A stretch of DNA of 13,053 nt from Candidatus Woesearchaeota archaeon (lineage in GTDB: Archaea; Nanobdellota; Nanobdellia; Woesearchaeales; GW2011-AR4). Below are positions 1 through 6,256 of this stretch, in pieces. A program made the position numbers and the translations under genes. The notes under the pieces were generated by a model. The model worked only from the letters and a program-made list of their open reading frames with translations. It ran no database searches and was not told where the DNA came from. Each line of letters opens with the position of its first letter. Positions within the stretch are counted from its first letter, which is position 1. The DNA lies in assembly GCA_016185865.1 (NCBI GenBank), contig JACPMU010000066.1, forward strand, positions 1-13,053, written 5' to 3'.

Positions 1-2
1 AG

Positions 3-206
3 TTCCCAGCTGATGGAGTCGTACACTTAAGGGATCCAACAACCGGAGGCAATATCAGCTTTATACACGGGCATACAAGCGCATACAGCGTGATTGCAGC
101 AAAGGGCAATATAAGCGCATTTATATTTGTGGATGTGCCGAGCGGCAGCCTTTCAGCGCAGCTCTACAACGCAACCTGGAATGTGACTGCCATCAACAAT
201 CCGTAA
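3..206 (+). CDS. C-terminal end of an unrecognised extracellular protein (partial)
   Basis: An open frame enters from the left edge and ends at TAA 204-206, giving the last 67 residues of a larger protein. The residues are rich in Ser, Thr, Gly, Ile and Val with short alternating hydrophobic stretches, as in a beta-sandwich surface domain. Two N-glycosylation sequons (NAT, NVT) lie close to the end. There is no C-terminal transmembrane helix or charged tail, so this end would lie outside the cell if the missing N-terminus carries a signal peptide. The next gene starts 44 bases downstream on the same strand and is also exported. I do not recognise the family; an extracellular role is inferred only from composition and neighbours. 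Confidence 0.6.
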   Translation, partial: FPADGVVHLRDPTTGGNISFIHGHTSAYSVIAAKGNISAFIFVDVPSGSLSAQLYNATWNVTAINNP

Positions 207-250
207 AGTTTATTAAGCATTTTAGTTTTTTCTGATTTTATCCGGAAAAA

Positions 251-778
251 ATGAGAGGCATAATATTTCTTTTGCTGGTTTTTTTAACAACAAGCCTGCA
301 GGCAAAAGCCATAAGCGTCGTATCGGATTACTTGGTGAATGACACATTAGAATTGATAGAAGGCACATCAAAAATCTACAGCATCAGGCTTCAAAATCCC
401 AGTGATTATGAAGCAGCCATAAGGCTGGACTATGATGATACTTTAATGAAAGTCATTGATTACAGGGAAGTATACAACCTTGCGCCAAAGGACACAGCAT
501 ACAGAATTTTGTTCAATGTAACTGCCCCTGACAAGCTGGGCATATACAGGGCCAGCTATACTGTGAGCGAGGTGGAGCCTGCCGGAGGCGGCGCTGTCCC
601 CATAAGGCTTAAAATTAACAGAGGCTTTTACATAAAAGTGACTGAGGACCCGAATAAATTTCACATAGACTATGATTATGCAGCATACATCGCTGTTGCA
701 TTGGTATTCTTATTATATGTTTTTTGGAAGAAGAACAAAGCCAGAAAAGGAATACGCAAATTTAAAAAGTTCTTGTGA
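251..778 (+). CDS. Secreted, C-terminally membrane-anchored small Ig-like protein, function unknown
   Basis: This is a 175-residue type I membrane protein. Residues 1-18 form a hydrophobic signal peptide, probably cut after LQAKA. Residues about 20-135 look like a beta-sandwich: an early part with SKIYSIRLQNPSDYEAAIRL resembles archaeal domains built around extracellular 'added-mass' Ig folds. Residues about 141-161 are a transmembrane helix, followed by a strongly basic cytosolic tail (KKNKARKGIRKFKKF). Two usable sequons (NDT, NVT) are present. The only nearby promoter-like element is an AT-rich stretch around 208-217; no Shine-Dalgarno is seen before the ATG. The next gene has the same signal-domain-helix-basic-tail plan, so the two may act together at the cell surface. 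I cannot name a specific family. Confidence 0.75.
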   Translation: MRGIIFLLLVFLTTSLQAKAISVVSDYLVNDTLELIEGTSKIYSIRLQNPSDYEAAIRLDYDDTLMKVIDYREVYNLAPKDTAYRILFNVTAPDKLGIYRASYTVSEVEPAGGGAVPIRLKINRGFYIKVTEDPNKFHIDYDYAAYIAVALVFLLYVFWKKNKARKGIRKFKKFL

Positions 779-798
779 TGCCAAAAAATAGAAAAGTA

Positions 799-808
799 AT
801 TAAATAAA
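799..808 (+). promoter_or_regulatory. TATA box for the 580-residue surface protein
   Basis: An ATTAAATAAA stretch is centred about 26-27 bases before the ATG at 830. That is the spacing expected when an archaeal transcript begins at the start codon. No Shine-Dalgarno precedes the ATG, which agrees with a leaderless mRNA. Confidence 0.5.
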
Positions 809-829
809 AACTCTGATTTATGCATTCTT

Positions 830-2572
830 ATGAAAAAAGGATGGCTGTTGCTGTCATTGGCATTAATAGCGCTGATTTATCAATTGATGGCTGCTCACAG
901 CCAAAGCGGCGTTGGCATCGGGCTACAGCTAACAGATACTGCTGGACCCATAATTGTTTTACTAGGACCCATTAACTCCTCAGGCAATGCTAATGGAAAT
1001 GTCACATTTTCCTACACTGTAAGCGATTTAAGCAATGTAAGCAACTGCTCCTTAATAATAAACAACAAAGTTAATGTAACTAATCAGTCAGTTGCAAAAG
1101 ATACTACAATAACTATTGAATTGCGTCAATTGCCTGTAGGACTTTTCAACTGGAGCGTGAACTGCACGGATAACCTTAGTAATTTAAGAGCAAGTTCGGT
1201 AAAAGAGTTTACAGTTCTTTTCCTGACAGGTTTTAATACGACAGTTAATTTTTCTTCAATTAATATCAAAAATGTAACAAACTTTACTATTGAAAAGGCA
1301 GAGTTTGGCAGAATTAATTTTAGTGAAGGCATTGATTTAAGCCAGGGTTTTGATCTGGACTCTCACATAAATATATCATTCAACAGGATTGATCTCAATT
1401 CAAGCGTGCTTTCTGCTTTAAACAAGTCTGCAATCCTGCAGCTTGATGGGCTGATTTTCTCAAATCCCAGGATTTTAAGAGACAATGCTCTATGCCCGGA
1501 CAGCATATGCAAAGAAATTTCCTATTCTGTTGCAGGAGGAATTCTAATATTTAATGTAAGCCATTTCACATCATATTCTTCAGAAGAAACACCAGCAGAG
1601 TCTGAAAGCCCTGCTCCAAGCGGCGGAGGCACCTCTGGAGGCGGCGGTGGAGGAGGCGGGGGAGGTGGTGGAGGAGGAGCACCAGCAACTATCGTGACAG
1701 ATTTCAGCATAGACAAAAGCTCTCTAAAGGTTGTGCTTAAGCAGGGACAGACAAAAACAGAGACATTAAGCATCAAAAACACAGGCACAACATTGTTTGA
1801 TGTGACTGCATTTCTGCACGAGATAGCGCAATTCAAGCTTTCCCCGGAATCAAATGAAATAGCTACAACATTGGCTCCAAATGAGGAAAAAACAATAGTG
1901 CTTGTTTTTAAGGCATTGGAGAATGAAAAGCCTGACATTTACCCTTCAAAAATAGCGCTTAAAAGCCCTTCCACAGAAAAGGAGATACCTACCATAGTTG
2001 AAGTGGATTCCGCAGAGCCGCTGTTTGACGTGGATGTTGAAGTGCTGTCAGAATCAAAAAAAGTATTTCCAGGAGAGGAAGTATTGATTGAGGTTAATTT
2101 GTTCAATGTAAGGGGCTTTGGAAGGGTCGATGTTACTGTAGACTATGCAATAAAAGACCTGCAGGGAAATATTGTAGCCAGCGAGCATGAAACATTGGCT
2201 GTTGAAACTCAGTCAAAATTTGCAAGATCGCTGACAATACCAAGCAGCTTAAGGCCAGGGAATTATGTTGCATATGCAAAAGTCACTTATGCAGACTCTG
2301 TAGGCACAAGCTCTGACCTGTTTGAGGTTACAGCCAAGACAATAAGGCTGTATCCGATACAAATCAAGGGCTATAGGACTATTTTGATAGCCGCAATTGG
2401 CGTGGTTATCTTGGCAGCTATTGTTGTATGTTCAATCAGGTCAGGCTACTTAAGAAAAAAAGCCCCAAAAACAAAAGAAAAGAGCTTGAGGCTCTTGAGG
2501 CAGCCCATGCATCCGGCCTTATTTCTGAAATATCATACCAAAAAAGCAAAGAAAGAATCCAAGGCAAATTAA
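830..2572 (+). CDS. Glycosylation-rich Ig-like surface protein with poly-Gly linker and C-terminal membrane anchor
   Basis: A 580-residue type I membrane protein. Residues 1-24 are a signal peptide. Residues about 33-130 form an Ig-like domain beginning TDTAGPIIVLLGP and containing the pair NCS...NCT, a type common in DPANN surface proteins. Residues about 130-255 form a second extracellular domain ending VSHFTSYS. A Ser/Pro/Gly linker follows, with an unbroken run of 14 glycines at 270-283. Residues about 285-515 are two further beta-rich domains resembling CARDB/NEW3-type stalk modules. Residues about 518-540 are a transmembrane helix and the rest is a basic cytosolic tail. All 18 N-glycosylation sequons lie before the poly-Gly linker. 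The likely role is a cell-surface or adhesion protein; no enzyme motif is visible. The start is supported by the TATA spacing and the signal peptide. Confidence 0.8.
   Translation: MKKGWLLLSLALIALIYQLMAAHSQSGVGIGLQLTDTAGPIIVLLGPINSSGNANGNVTFSYTVSDLSNVSNCSLIINNKVNVTNQSVAKDTTITIELRQLPVGLFNWSVNCTDNLSNLRASSVKEFTVLFLTGFNTTVNFSSINIKNVTNFTIEKAEFGRINFSEGIDLSQGFDLDSHINISFNRIDLNSSVLSALNKSAILQLDGLIFSNPRILRDNALCPDSICKEISYSVAGGILIFNVSHFTSYSSEETPAESESPAPSGGGTSGGGGGGGGGGGGGGAPATIVTDFSIDKSSLKVVLKQGQTKTETLSIKNTGTTLFDVTAFLHEIAQFKLSPESNEIATTLAPNEEKTIVLVFKALENEKPDIYPSKIALKSPSTEKEIPTIVEVDSAEPLFDVDVEVLSESKKVFPGEEVLIEVNLFNVRGFGRVDVTVDYAIKDLQGNIVASEHETLAVETQSKFARSLTIPSSLRPGNYVAYAKVTYADSVGTSSDLFEVTAKTIRLYPIQIKGYRTILIAAIGVVILAAIVVCSIRSGYLRKKAPKTKEKSLRLLRQPMHPALFLKYHTKKAKKESKAN
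1637..1678 (+). repeat. Poly-glycine codon tract (14 consecutive Gly codons)
   Basis: Fourteen GGN codons in a row (GGA, GGC, GGT and GGG mixed) encode residues 270-283 of the surface protein, just after a GGG-Thr-Ser segment. The synonymous mixing argues against recent slippage of one codon and for selection on the protein linker. The complement creates a long antisense frame with poly-proline, which is a shadow. Confidence 0.85.
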
Positions 2573-2590
2573 ACAGGCTGAAATAGAAGG

Positions 2591-2600
2591 ATTTAAATAT
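2591..2600 (+). promoter_or_regulatory. TATA box of the toxin-antitoxin operon
   Basis: ATTTAAATAT is a strong archaeal TATA match. It predicts a transcription start near 2620-2624, about 20 bases before the toxin ATG, leaving room for the Shine-Dalgarno. A second, weaker AT-rich box (TTTATAATT, 2612-2620) could instead give a start almost at the ATG. Confidence 0.5.
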
Positions 2601-2620
2601 CTTTAGCATTATTTATAATT

Positions 2621-2646
2621 ATATGTAATGTTTAGGTGTTACATAT
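2621..2646. promoter_or_regulatory. Perfect inverted repeat over the toxin-antitoxin transcription start and toxin start codon
   Basis: ATATGTAA (2621-2628) and its exact reverse complement TTACATAT (2639-2646) flank a 10-base spacer. The repeat begins at the predicted transcription start. The Shine-Dalgarno AGGTG lies in the spacer and the right arm covers the first two bases of the ATG. It could be the operator for autorepression by the AbrB-domain antitoxin, or an RNA hairpin that hides the start codon. Autoregulation is inferred from how such modules usually work. Confidence 0.5.
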
Positions 2647-2851
2647 GATTTTAAAGATAACAAAACATGCAAGAGACAAAATGTCTGCTCTTGCTATCAA
2701 CCACAATATGGTTAAAACAGCAATTAAAAGGGGTTCAAAATTCAAAAGTAAAGGTAACAAATTTTTAGCTGCATACTCATTTTTTACAGTTGTATATAAA
2801 ATTTTAGCAAAAGATGTTTATAAGATAATCACGGTGTATGAAAATAAGTAG
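2645..2851 (+). CDS. DUF4258-family putative toxin of a type II toxin-antitoxin pair
   Basis: A 68-residue protein matching the DUF4258 pattern: a basic N-terminal helix with K-H-A-R-D-K-M near residues 6-12, a central basic helix-turn (VKTAIKRG), and the terminal strand ending IITVYE that typifies the family. DUF4258 proteins are small, often paired with antitoxins and related in outline to RelE/ParE-like folds; RNase or ribosome-directed activity is plausible but not shown here. The ATG at 2645 is preferred over the in-frame GTG at 2636, because the GTG overlaps the Shine-Dalgarno AGGTG (2634-2638), which is well placed for the ATG. The stop codon's last base is the first base of the next gene's GGTGG ribosome site, so translation is probably coupled. 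Confidence 0.75.
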   Translation: MILKITKHARDKMSALAINHNMVKTAIKRGSKFKSKGNKFLAAYSFFTVVYKILAKDVYKIITVYENK

Positions 2852-2860
2852 GTGGTAATA

Positions 2861-3199
2861 ATGAACAGAACAAAATGCGAGGAATGTGGTGGAAAAATCA
2901 CAAGAAAAACAGTTAGCTATGATTACTTAGGCGAAAATATAGGCAGATATGAAGCTGAAGTATGCAACAAATGCGGAGAAGTTGTGTTTGACGAAGAAAT
3001 AAGTGAAAAAATTGAAAGAAAGGTAAAAGAAATTGGGCTTTATGGTCTTGGGGCAAGCACTAAAGTTGGGATTGCCGGCTCGTCTTTTGTTATCAGGATT
3101 ACTAAAAAATTGGCTGATTTCCTGAAGCTTGAGAAAGGAGAGGATGTACATGTATATCCAGAAAGTAAGAAAAGGCTGATAGTTGAGGTATCAAAATAA
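2861..3199 (+). CDS. Putative antitoxin: YgiT/MqsA-type zinc finger fused to an AbrB/SpoVT domain
   Basis: A 112-residue protein. The N-terminal part has two Cys pairs, C6-x2-C9 and C35-x2-C38, with 25 residues between them, as in the YgiT/MqsA zinc-finger domain that binds a partner toxin. Residues about 40-65 are a charged helix. Residues about 66-110 resemble an AbrB/SpoVT swapped-hairpin DNA-binding domain (SFVIRITKKLADFLKL...VHVYP...LIVEV). Bacterial MqsA has an Xre-type helix-turn-helix at this place, so here the DNA-binding half is different. ATG 2861 is chosen over in-frame GTG 2852 because GGTGG at 2851-2855 is the ribosome site for the ATG. It lies directly after the DUF4258 gene, toxin first, as in mqsRA. 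Likely an antitoxin that also represses the pair through the inverted repeat at 2621-2646. Confidence 0.75.
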   Translation: MNRTKCEECGGKITRKTVSYDYLGENIGRYEAEVCNKCGEVVFDEEISEKIERKVKEIGLYGLGASTKVGIAGSSFVIRITKKLADFLKLEKGEDVHVYPESKKRLIVEVSK

Positions 3200-3221
3200 A
3201 ATTATTTGAGTGTTATGAAAA

Positions 3222-3246
3222 GGTTAAATTATTAAGGTATTTAACC
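3222..3246. repeat. Perfect inverted repeat between antitoxin gene and S16 protease promoter
   Basis: GGTTAAAT (3222-3229) pairs with ATTTAACC (3239-3246) across 9 bases. It follows the antitoxin stop by 22 bases and lies just before the TATA box at 3253-3261. It may be an operator for the protease gene or a stem-loop at the end of the toxin-antitoxin transcript. The sequence alone does not decide. Confidence 0.35.
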
Positions 3247-3252
3247 AAAAAT

Positions 3253-3261
3253 TCTTAAATA
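3253..3261 (+). promoter_or_regulatory. TATA box for the S16 protease gene
   Basis: TCTTAAATA is centred about 25 bases before the ATG at 3282 and 19 before the one at 3276. This favours a leaderless transcript and the 3282 start. Confidence 0.4.
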
Positions 3262-3281
3262 TTGCCCGGTTAGCCATGCAT

Positions 3282-4796
3282 ATGAAGAAGCCATTTTTGC
3301 TGTTTTTTATATTTATAATTTTGAATTTGCTGCTGATGCCCTCAATTTTTGCCAAGCAGGGGCATATGAAGCTATTGGCTGTGAAGGAAACAGAAGATGG
3401 CTATGAGGGGGGAATTGCAGACCTGTACCTTGAGACAAAGCCCGGCTCCGGAAGGGTCTTTCTTGAAACATTCCCGCTGACAAGGACCGATACGCAAATG
3501 TCAACAAGGTTTGCAAAGGCTATTGCATGCGACATCATTGAAAAAGACTGCGATGGCATTGATTTTTTTTACACAATAACAGCTGATTCTGCAATTATAG
3601 CAGGTCCTAGCGCAGGCTCCTCAATTGCTGTGCTGACAGTTGCAATGCTGGAAAACCTTGAATTAAATGACGATTATGCAATTACCGGCACAATAAACTC
3701 CGGAGGCTTAATAGGGCCTGTAGGAGGCTTAAAGGCAAAGGTGGAGGCTGCTAAAAGAAACGGGCTCAAGAGGGTCTTTATACCGGCTGGAGAGATAATA
3801 ATAAGAATTGACAACACAACAACAGACTTAAAAAACCTTTCAAGAGAGCTGGATATTGAGATCATTGAAGTATCAACATTAAGCGAGGCTGTCAGGGAAT
3901 TCACAGGAAAAGAGATAAAGGAAAAGTACAGGAACATAGACATAGACGAGGAATACAAGACAACAATGAGGTCTCTGGCAAATGACCTGTGCGACAGGGG
4001 CAATAAGCTAAAGGCCGAAGTGAAAAATTTGAATTACTCAATAAATGTTTCTGCATTAAAGGAGAATGCCCAGAACCTGACAGGCAAGGGAAAAGAGGCT
4101 TTTGAAAAGCAGACATTTTACAGCTCTGCAAGCTACTGCTTTGGAGCCAATGTTGAGTACTCAACCTTGCTGCTGCTGTCAAAAAACCTGTCAAAAGAAG
4201 ATGCGGTAAAAGAGATTGAAAGATTAAACAAAGAGATAGCTGATTTCCGCAACAGGATTGAAAGCATTGACAAAAAGACAATAACTGATTTAGAAGCCTA
4301 TATTGTGGTTAAGGAAAGGCTTGCAAAGGCAGAAGAAACAGCTGATGAAGCCCTTGAAACGCTGAACAGGACAAACAAGACTGAAAGGATCGCAAGAACA
4401 TTGGCTTATGCCTCTGAAAGAATAAATTCAGCATCTTCGTGGGCGACATTTTTAGGCAAAAAGGGCAAAACATTCAATTTGAACAAGGATGTCCTGAAAA
4501 AATCATGCCAGAGCAAGATAAGCGAGGCAGACGAGAGGAAGCAGTATGTTGAATTGTATTTTCCTGGAACTTTGGACAGCATAAAAAAAGAAATTGACAA
4601 AGCATCCGAAGAGCTTGAGAAAGGAAATTATGAAATTTGTTTGTCGCAGGCAAGCAAGGCAAAGGCAGATGTTGACATCATCCTAAGCGTTTTTGGAGTC
4701 GACAGCGAGCAGTACAGGAATATTGTTGAAAGAAAGCTGGAAATAGTGAAAAACAATATTGCAAGAGAGGCTGCAAATGGAATATTCCCGATTTGA
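3282..4796 (+). CDS. Secreted Lon-like S16-family serine protease (COG1750 type), ended by an in-frame TGA
   Basis: Residue numbers count from the in-frame ATG at 3276; 3282 is preferred because of its TATA spacing and clean MKKPF signal peptide. Residues 1-26 are the signal peptide. Residues about 30-210 are a Lon-type proteolytic domain with the Ser-Lys dyad: Ser112 in AGPSAGSS and Lys153 in GPVGGLKAK, both in canonical context. There is no AAA+ module, as in the archaeal COG1750 proteases. Residues about 215-506 are long, charged and helical, with probable coiled coils. The frame stops at TGA 4794-4796 and resumes without any shift for 91 codons that add more helix, a transmembrane anchor and a basic tail. 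Other genes here end in TGA and use TGG for Trp, so TGA is a real stop. The intact protein would face outside, anchored by its C-terminus; the stopped one would be released. Confidence 0.85.
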   Translation: MKKPFLLFFIFIILNLLLMPSIFAKQGHMKLLAVKETEDGYEGGIADLYLETKPGSGRVFLETFPLTRTDTQMSTRFAKAIACDIIEKDCDGIDFFYTITADSAIIAGPSAGSSIAVLTVAMLENLELNDDYAITGTINSGGLIGPVGGLKAKVEAAKRNGLKRVFIPAGEIIIRIDNTTTDLKNLSRELDIEIIEVSTLSEAVREFTGKEIKEKYRNIDIDEEYKTTMRSLANDLCDRGNKLKAEVKNLNYSINVSALKENAQNLTGKGKEAFEKQTFYSSASYCFGANVEYSTLLLLSKNLSKEDAVKEIERLNKEIADFRNRIESIDKKTITDLEAYIVVKERLAKAEETADEALETLNRTNKTERIARTLAYASERINSASSWATFLGKKGKTFNLNKDVLKKSCQSKISEADERKQYVELYFPGTLDSIKKEIDKASEELEKGNYEICLSQASKAKADVDIILSVFGVDSEQYRNIVERKLEIVKNNIAREAANGIFPI

Positions 4797-5072
4797 GGCT
4801 ACAGCTATTATGAGTATGCAAATTCCCTGAAAGAAACCGATATATTCTCAGCACTTCTCTACTCTGAATATGCCTTGGAGCTTGGCAATCTTGACATTTA
4901 TTTTAAGGAGAGCAATGGCAAAAAGCAACTTTTTGATTTTGGCAGTATTGACAAAAGATTGTTAAGCGTGTTTTTGGCTGGAATTGTGATTGGGGCTTTT
5001 GCCGCTTCTTTAATCAGAAGAAATGTGCAGCCCGTAAAAAGCAAAAAATCATTAAAAAATAATAAGAGATGA
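4797..5072 (+). pseudogene. Stranded C-terminal tail and membrane anchor of the S16 protease
   Basis: This continues the protease frame exactly: only TGA 4794-4796 separates them. Ninety-one codons follow up to TGA 5070-5072. The first 57 or so continue the helical region (GYSYYEYANSLKE...ALLYSEYALELGNLDIYF). Then comes a transmembrane helix (LLSVFLAGIVIGAFAASLI) and a basic tail (RR...KSKKSLKNNKR). No good ribosome site or ATG lies near its beginning; a TTG at 4875 exists but would start in mid-helix. It is best read as the severed end of one gene. A single change, such as TTA or TTG (Leu) to TGA, would explain the break. A sequencing error, strain variant or programmed readthrough remain possible. 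Confidence 0.75.
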
Positions 5073-5124
5073 TGTGAGCATAAACCCGAACAGAACTTGT
5101 GCAAGTCCTGCCGGGAAAAAAGAG

Positions 5125-5190
5125 GTGATAGATTATCACTTAAAGAAGTGATAAATAATCACTATGAAATGGTTTGTACTTATTATCACT
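5125..5190. promoter_or_regulatory. Cluster of five GTGATA/TATCAC half-sites upstream of the PLD gene
   Basis: Alternating half-sites occur at GTGATA 5125-5130, TATCAC 5134-5139, GTGATA 5148-5153, ATCAC 5158-5162 and TATCAC 5184-5189. Neighbours form dyads: TTATCACTT/AAGTGATAA with a 4-base centre (5133-5154), and AGTGATAAATAATCACT (5147-5163), whose centre ATAAATA could be the TATA box. ATTATCACTT recurs exactly 50 bases on (5132 and 5182). It is likely a multi-site operator overlapping the promoter of the PLD gene; no regulator is identified. Confidence 0.5.
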
Positions 5191-5195
5191 TTAAA

Positions 5196-6200
5196 ATGAA
5201 TAAACATGTATTTAAACTTTTCGATTCGGATACTGTTTTTATATTATTTCTTGCTGCTCTTGTTGTTTTTTTAACAGGCTGCGCAGGTGTAACAGGCAAG
5301 GCAGTAAACCAAATGCCGAGGGAAACAGGCAGGGAGCCGGAAATTTATTTCTGCCCAAGGGAGGACTGCAGCAAAGTGCTTGAAAACAGCATAAAATCAG
5401 CAAATTTCTCTGCTCATTGCGCATTTTATGACCTGGACTTGAAGAATATAATAACTGCACTTTCCAGGAAAAGCAAAGACATTGATGTCAGGCTTGTGAT
5501 GGACAGCTCAAATTATGAAGGGCAGATAAAAGGAGATGGATTAAAAGTTGATGATGACAGCCAGCTGATGCACAACAAATTCTGCATCATTGACAGCAGC
5601 ATTGTGGTAACCGGCTCGTTTAATCCTACTGATAATGACAATAACTACAACAACAATAATGTTGTTGTTATTTACTCAAATGCATTGGCAAGCAATTACG
5701 AGGATGAATTCGGTGAACTGTGGAATCACAAATTTGGAGAAGGCAGCAAAGTCAAGTATCCATTAATCTACATAAATAATGTAAAAATAGAAAACTATTT
5801 TTGCCCCGAGGATGATTGCGCATCTCATATTATTGATTTAATTAAGAATGCCGAAAGCAGCGTTTATTTCATGAGCTTCAGCTTTACAAACGAGGAGATT
5901 GCAGATGAAGTAATTAAAAAGAATGGCTTGGATGTAAGGGGAATATTTGACTCAAGCCAGTCTTCAGGCAAATACTCCCAATTCAAGAGGCTGCAGGAAT
6001 TTGGCATTAATGTGAAAAAAGACACAAACAAGTACAAGATGCACCACAAGGTGTTCATTATTGACAATGAAACTGTTGCCACAGGAAGCTTCAACCCGAC
6101 ATTAAGCGGTGACGATAAAAATGACGAGAATATTCTGATTATTCATGACAAAAAGGCTGCAAATGAGTTTCTGGAGGAATTTGGCAGCTTGTGGTGGTGA
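5196..6200 (+). CDS. Exported two-HKD phospholipase D-family protein
   Basis: A 334-residue protein from the chosen ATG; the frame opens further upstream (ATGs at 5097 and 5169), but only this start gives a normal export signal. Residues 13-28 are hydrophobic and end in a lipobox-like LTGC (Cys29), followed by VTGKAV, a motif I associate with exported DPANN proteins. Two PLD half-domains follow, each with an HxKx4D motif and GSFNPT: H126/K128/D133 and H283/K285/D290. Each half opens with FCPxxDC (Cys53/58 and Cys203/208), which shows internal duplication. The two HKD motifs would form one active site through a phosphohistidine intermediate. Substrates could be nucleic acid or a lipid head group; the sequence does not say which. 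It lies between two secreted proteases. Confidence 0.85.
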   Translation: MNKHVFKLFDSDTVFILFLAALVVFLTGCAGVTGKAVNQMPRETGREPEIYFCPREDCSKVLENSIKSANFSAHCAFYDLDLKNIITALSRKSKDIDVRLVMDSSNYEGQIKGDGLKVDDDSQLMHNKFCIIDSSIVVTGSFNPTDNDNNYNNNNVVVIYSNALASNYEDEFGELWNHKFGEGSKVKYPLIYINNVKIENYFCPEDDCASHIIDLIKNAESSVYFMSFSFTNEEIADEVIKKNGLDVRGIFDSSQSSGKYSQFKRLQEFGINVKKDTNKYKMHHKVFIIDNETVATGSFNPTLSGDDKNDENILIIHDKKAANEFLEEFGSLWW

Positions 6201-6223
6201 CAAATTAAAATTTAAGTAAAAAG

Positions 6224-6232
6224 TTTTAAATA
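6224..6232 (+). promoter_or_regulatory. TATA box for the subtilase gene
   Basis: TTTTAAATA is centred 28-29 bases before ATG 6257, with no Shine-Dalgarno between. This is a textbook leaderless archaeal arrangement, so the subtilase is likely transcribed separately from the PLD gene. Confidence 0.6.
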
Positions 6233-6256
6233 CAAGCATCAAACCGTCAATAACGA

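Noticed and set aside
1522..1938. Antisense open frame of 138 codons with a poly-proline run
   Set aside because: It is the complement of the poly-Gly tract and flanking domains of the 580-residue surface protein. It has no promoter or ribosome site.
4794..4796. TGA as selenocysteine, or as a reassigned sense codon
   Set aside because: Genes ending at 778, 5072 and 6200 use TGA as stop, and Trp is written TGG throughout. No SECIS-like stem was evident, and the position lies in a helical region far from the Ser-Lys active site.
5133..5154. TTATCACTT/AAGTGATAA stem as a transcription terminator
   Set aside because: No T-rich run follows, archaeal termination does not depend on such hairpins, and the arms belong to a wider set of half-sites.
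5132..5194. Copies of ATTATCACTT 50 bases apart as the start of a CRISPR array
   Set aside because: The repeats are too short, only two are exact direct copies, the others are inverted, and no cas gene is near.
5097..5195. Upstream extension of the PLD protein from ATG 5097 or 5169
   Set aside because: It would put 33 or 9 residues before the signal segment and place the half-site cluster inside coding sequence. The ATG at 5196 gives a normal export signal.
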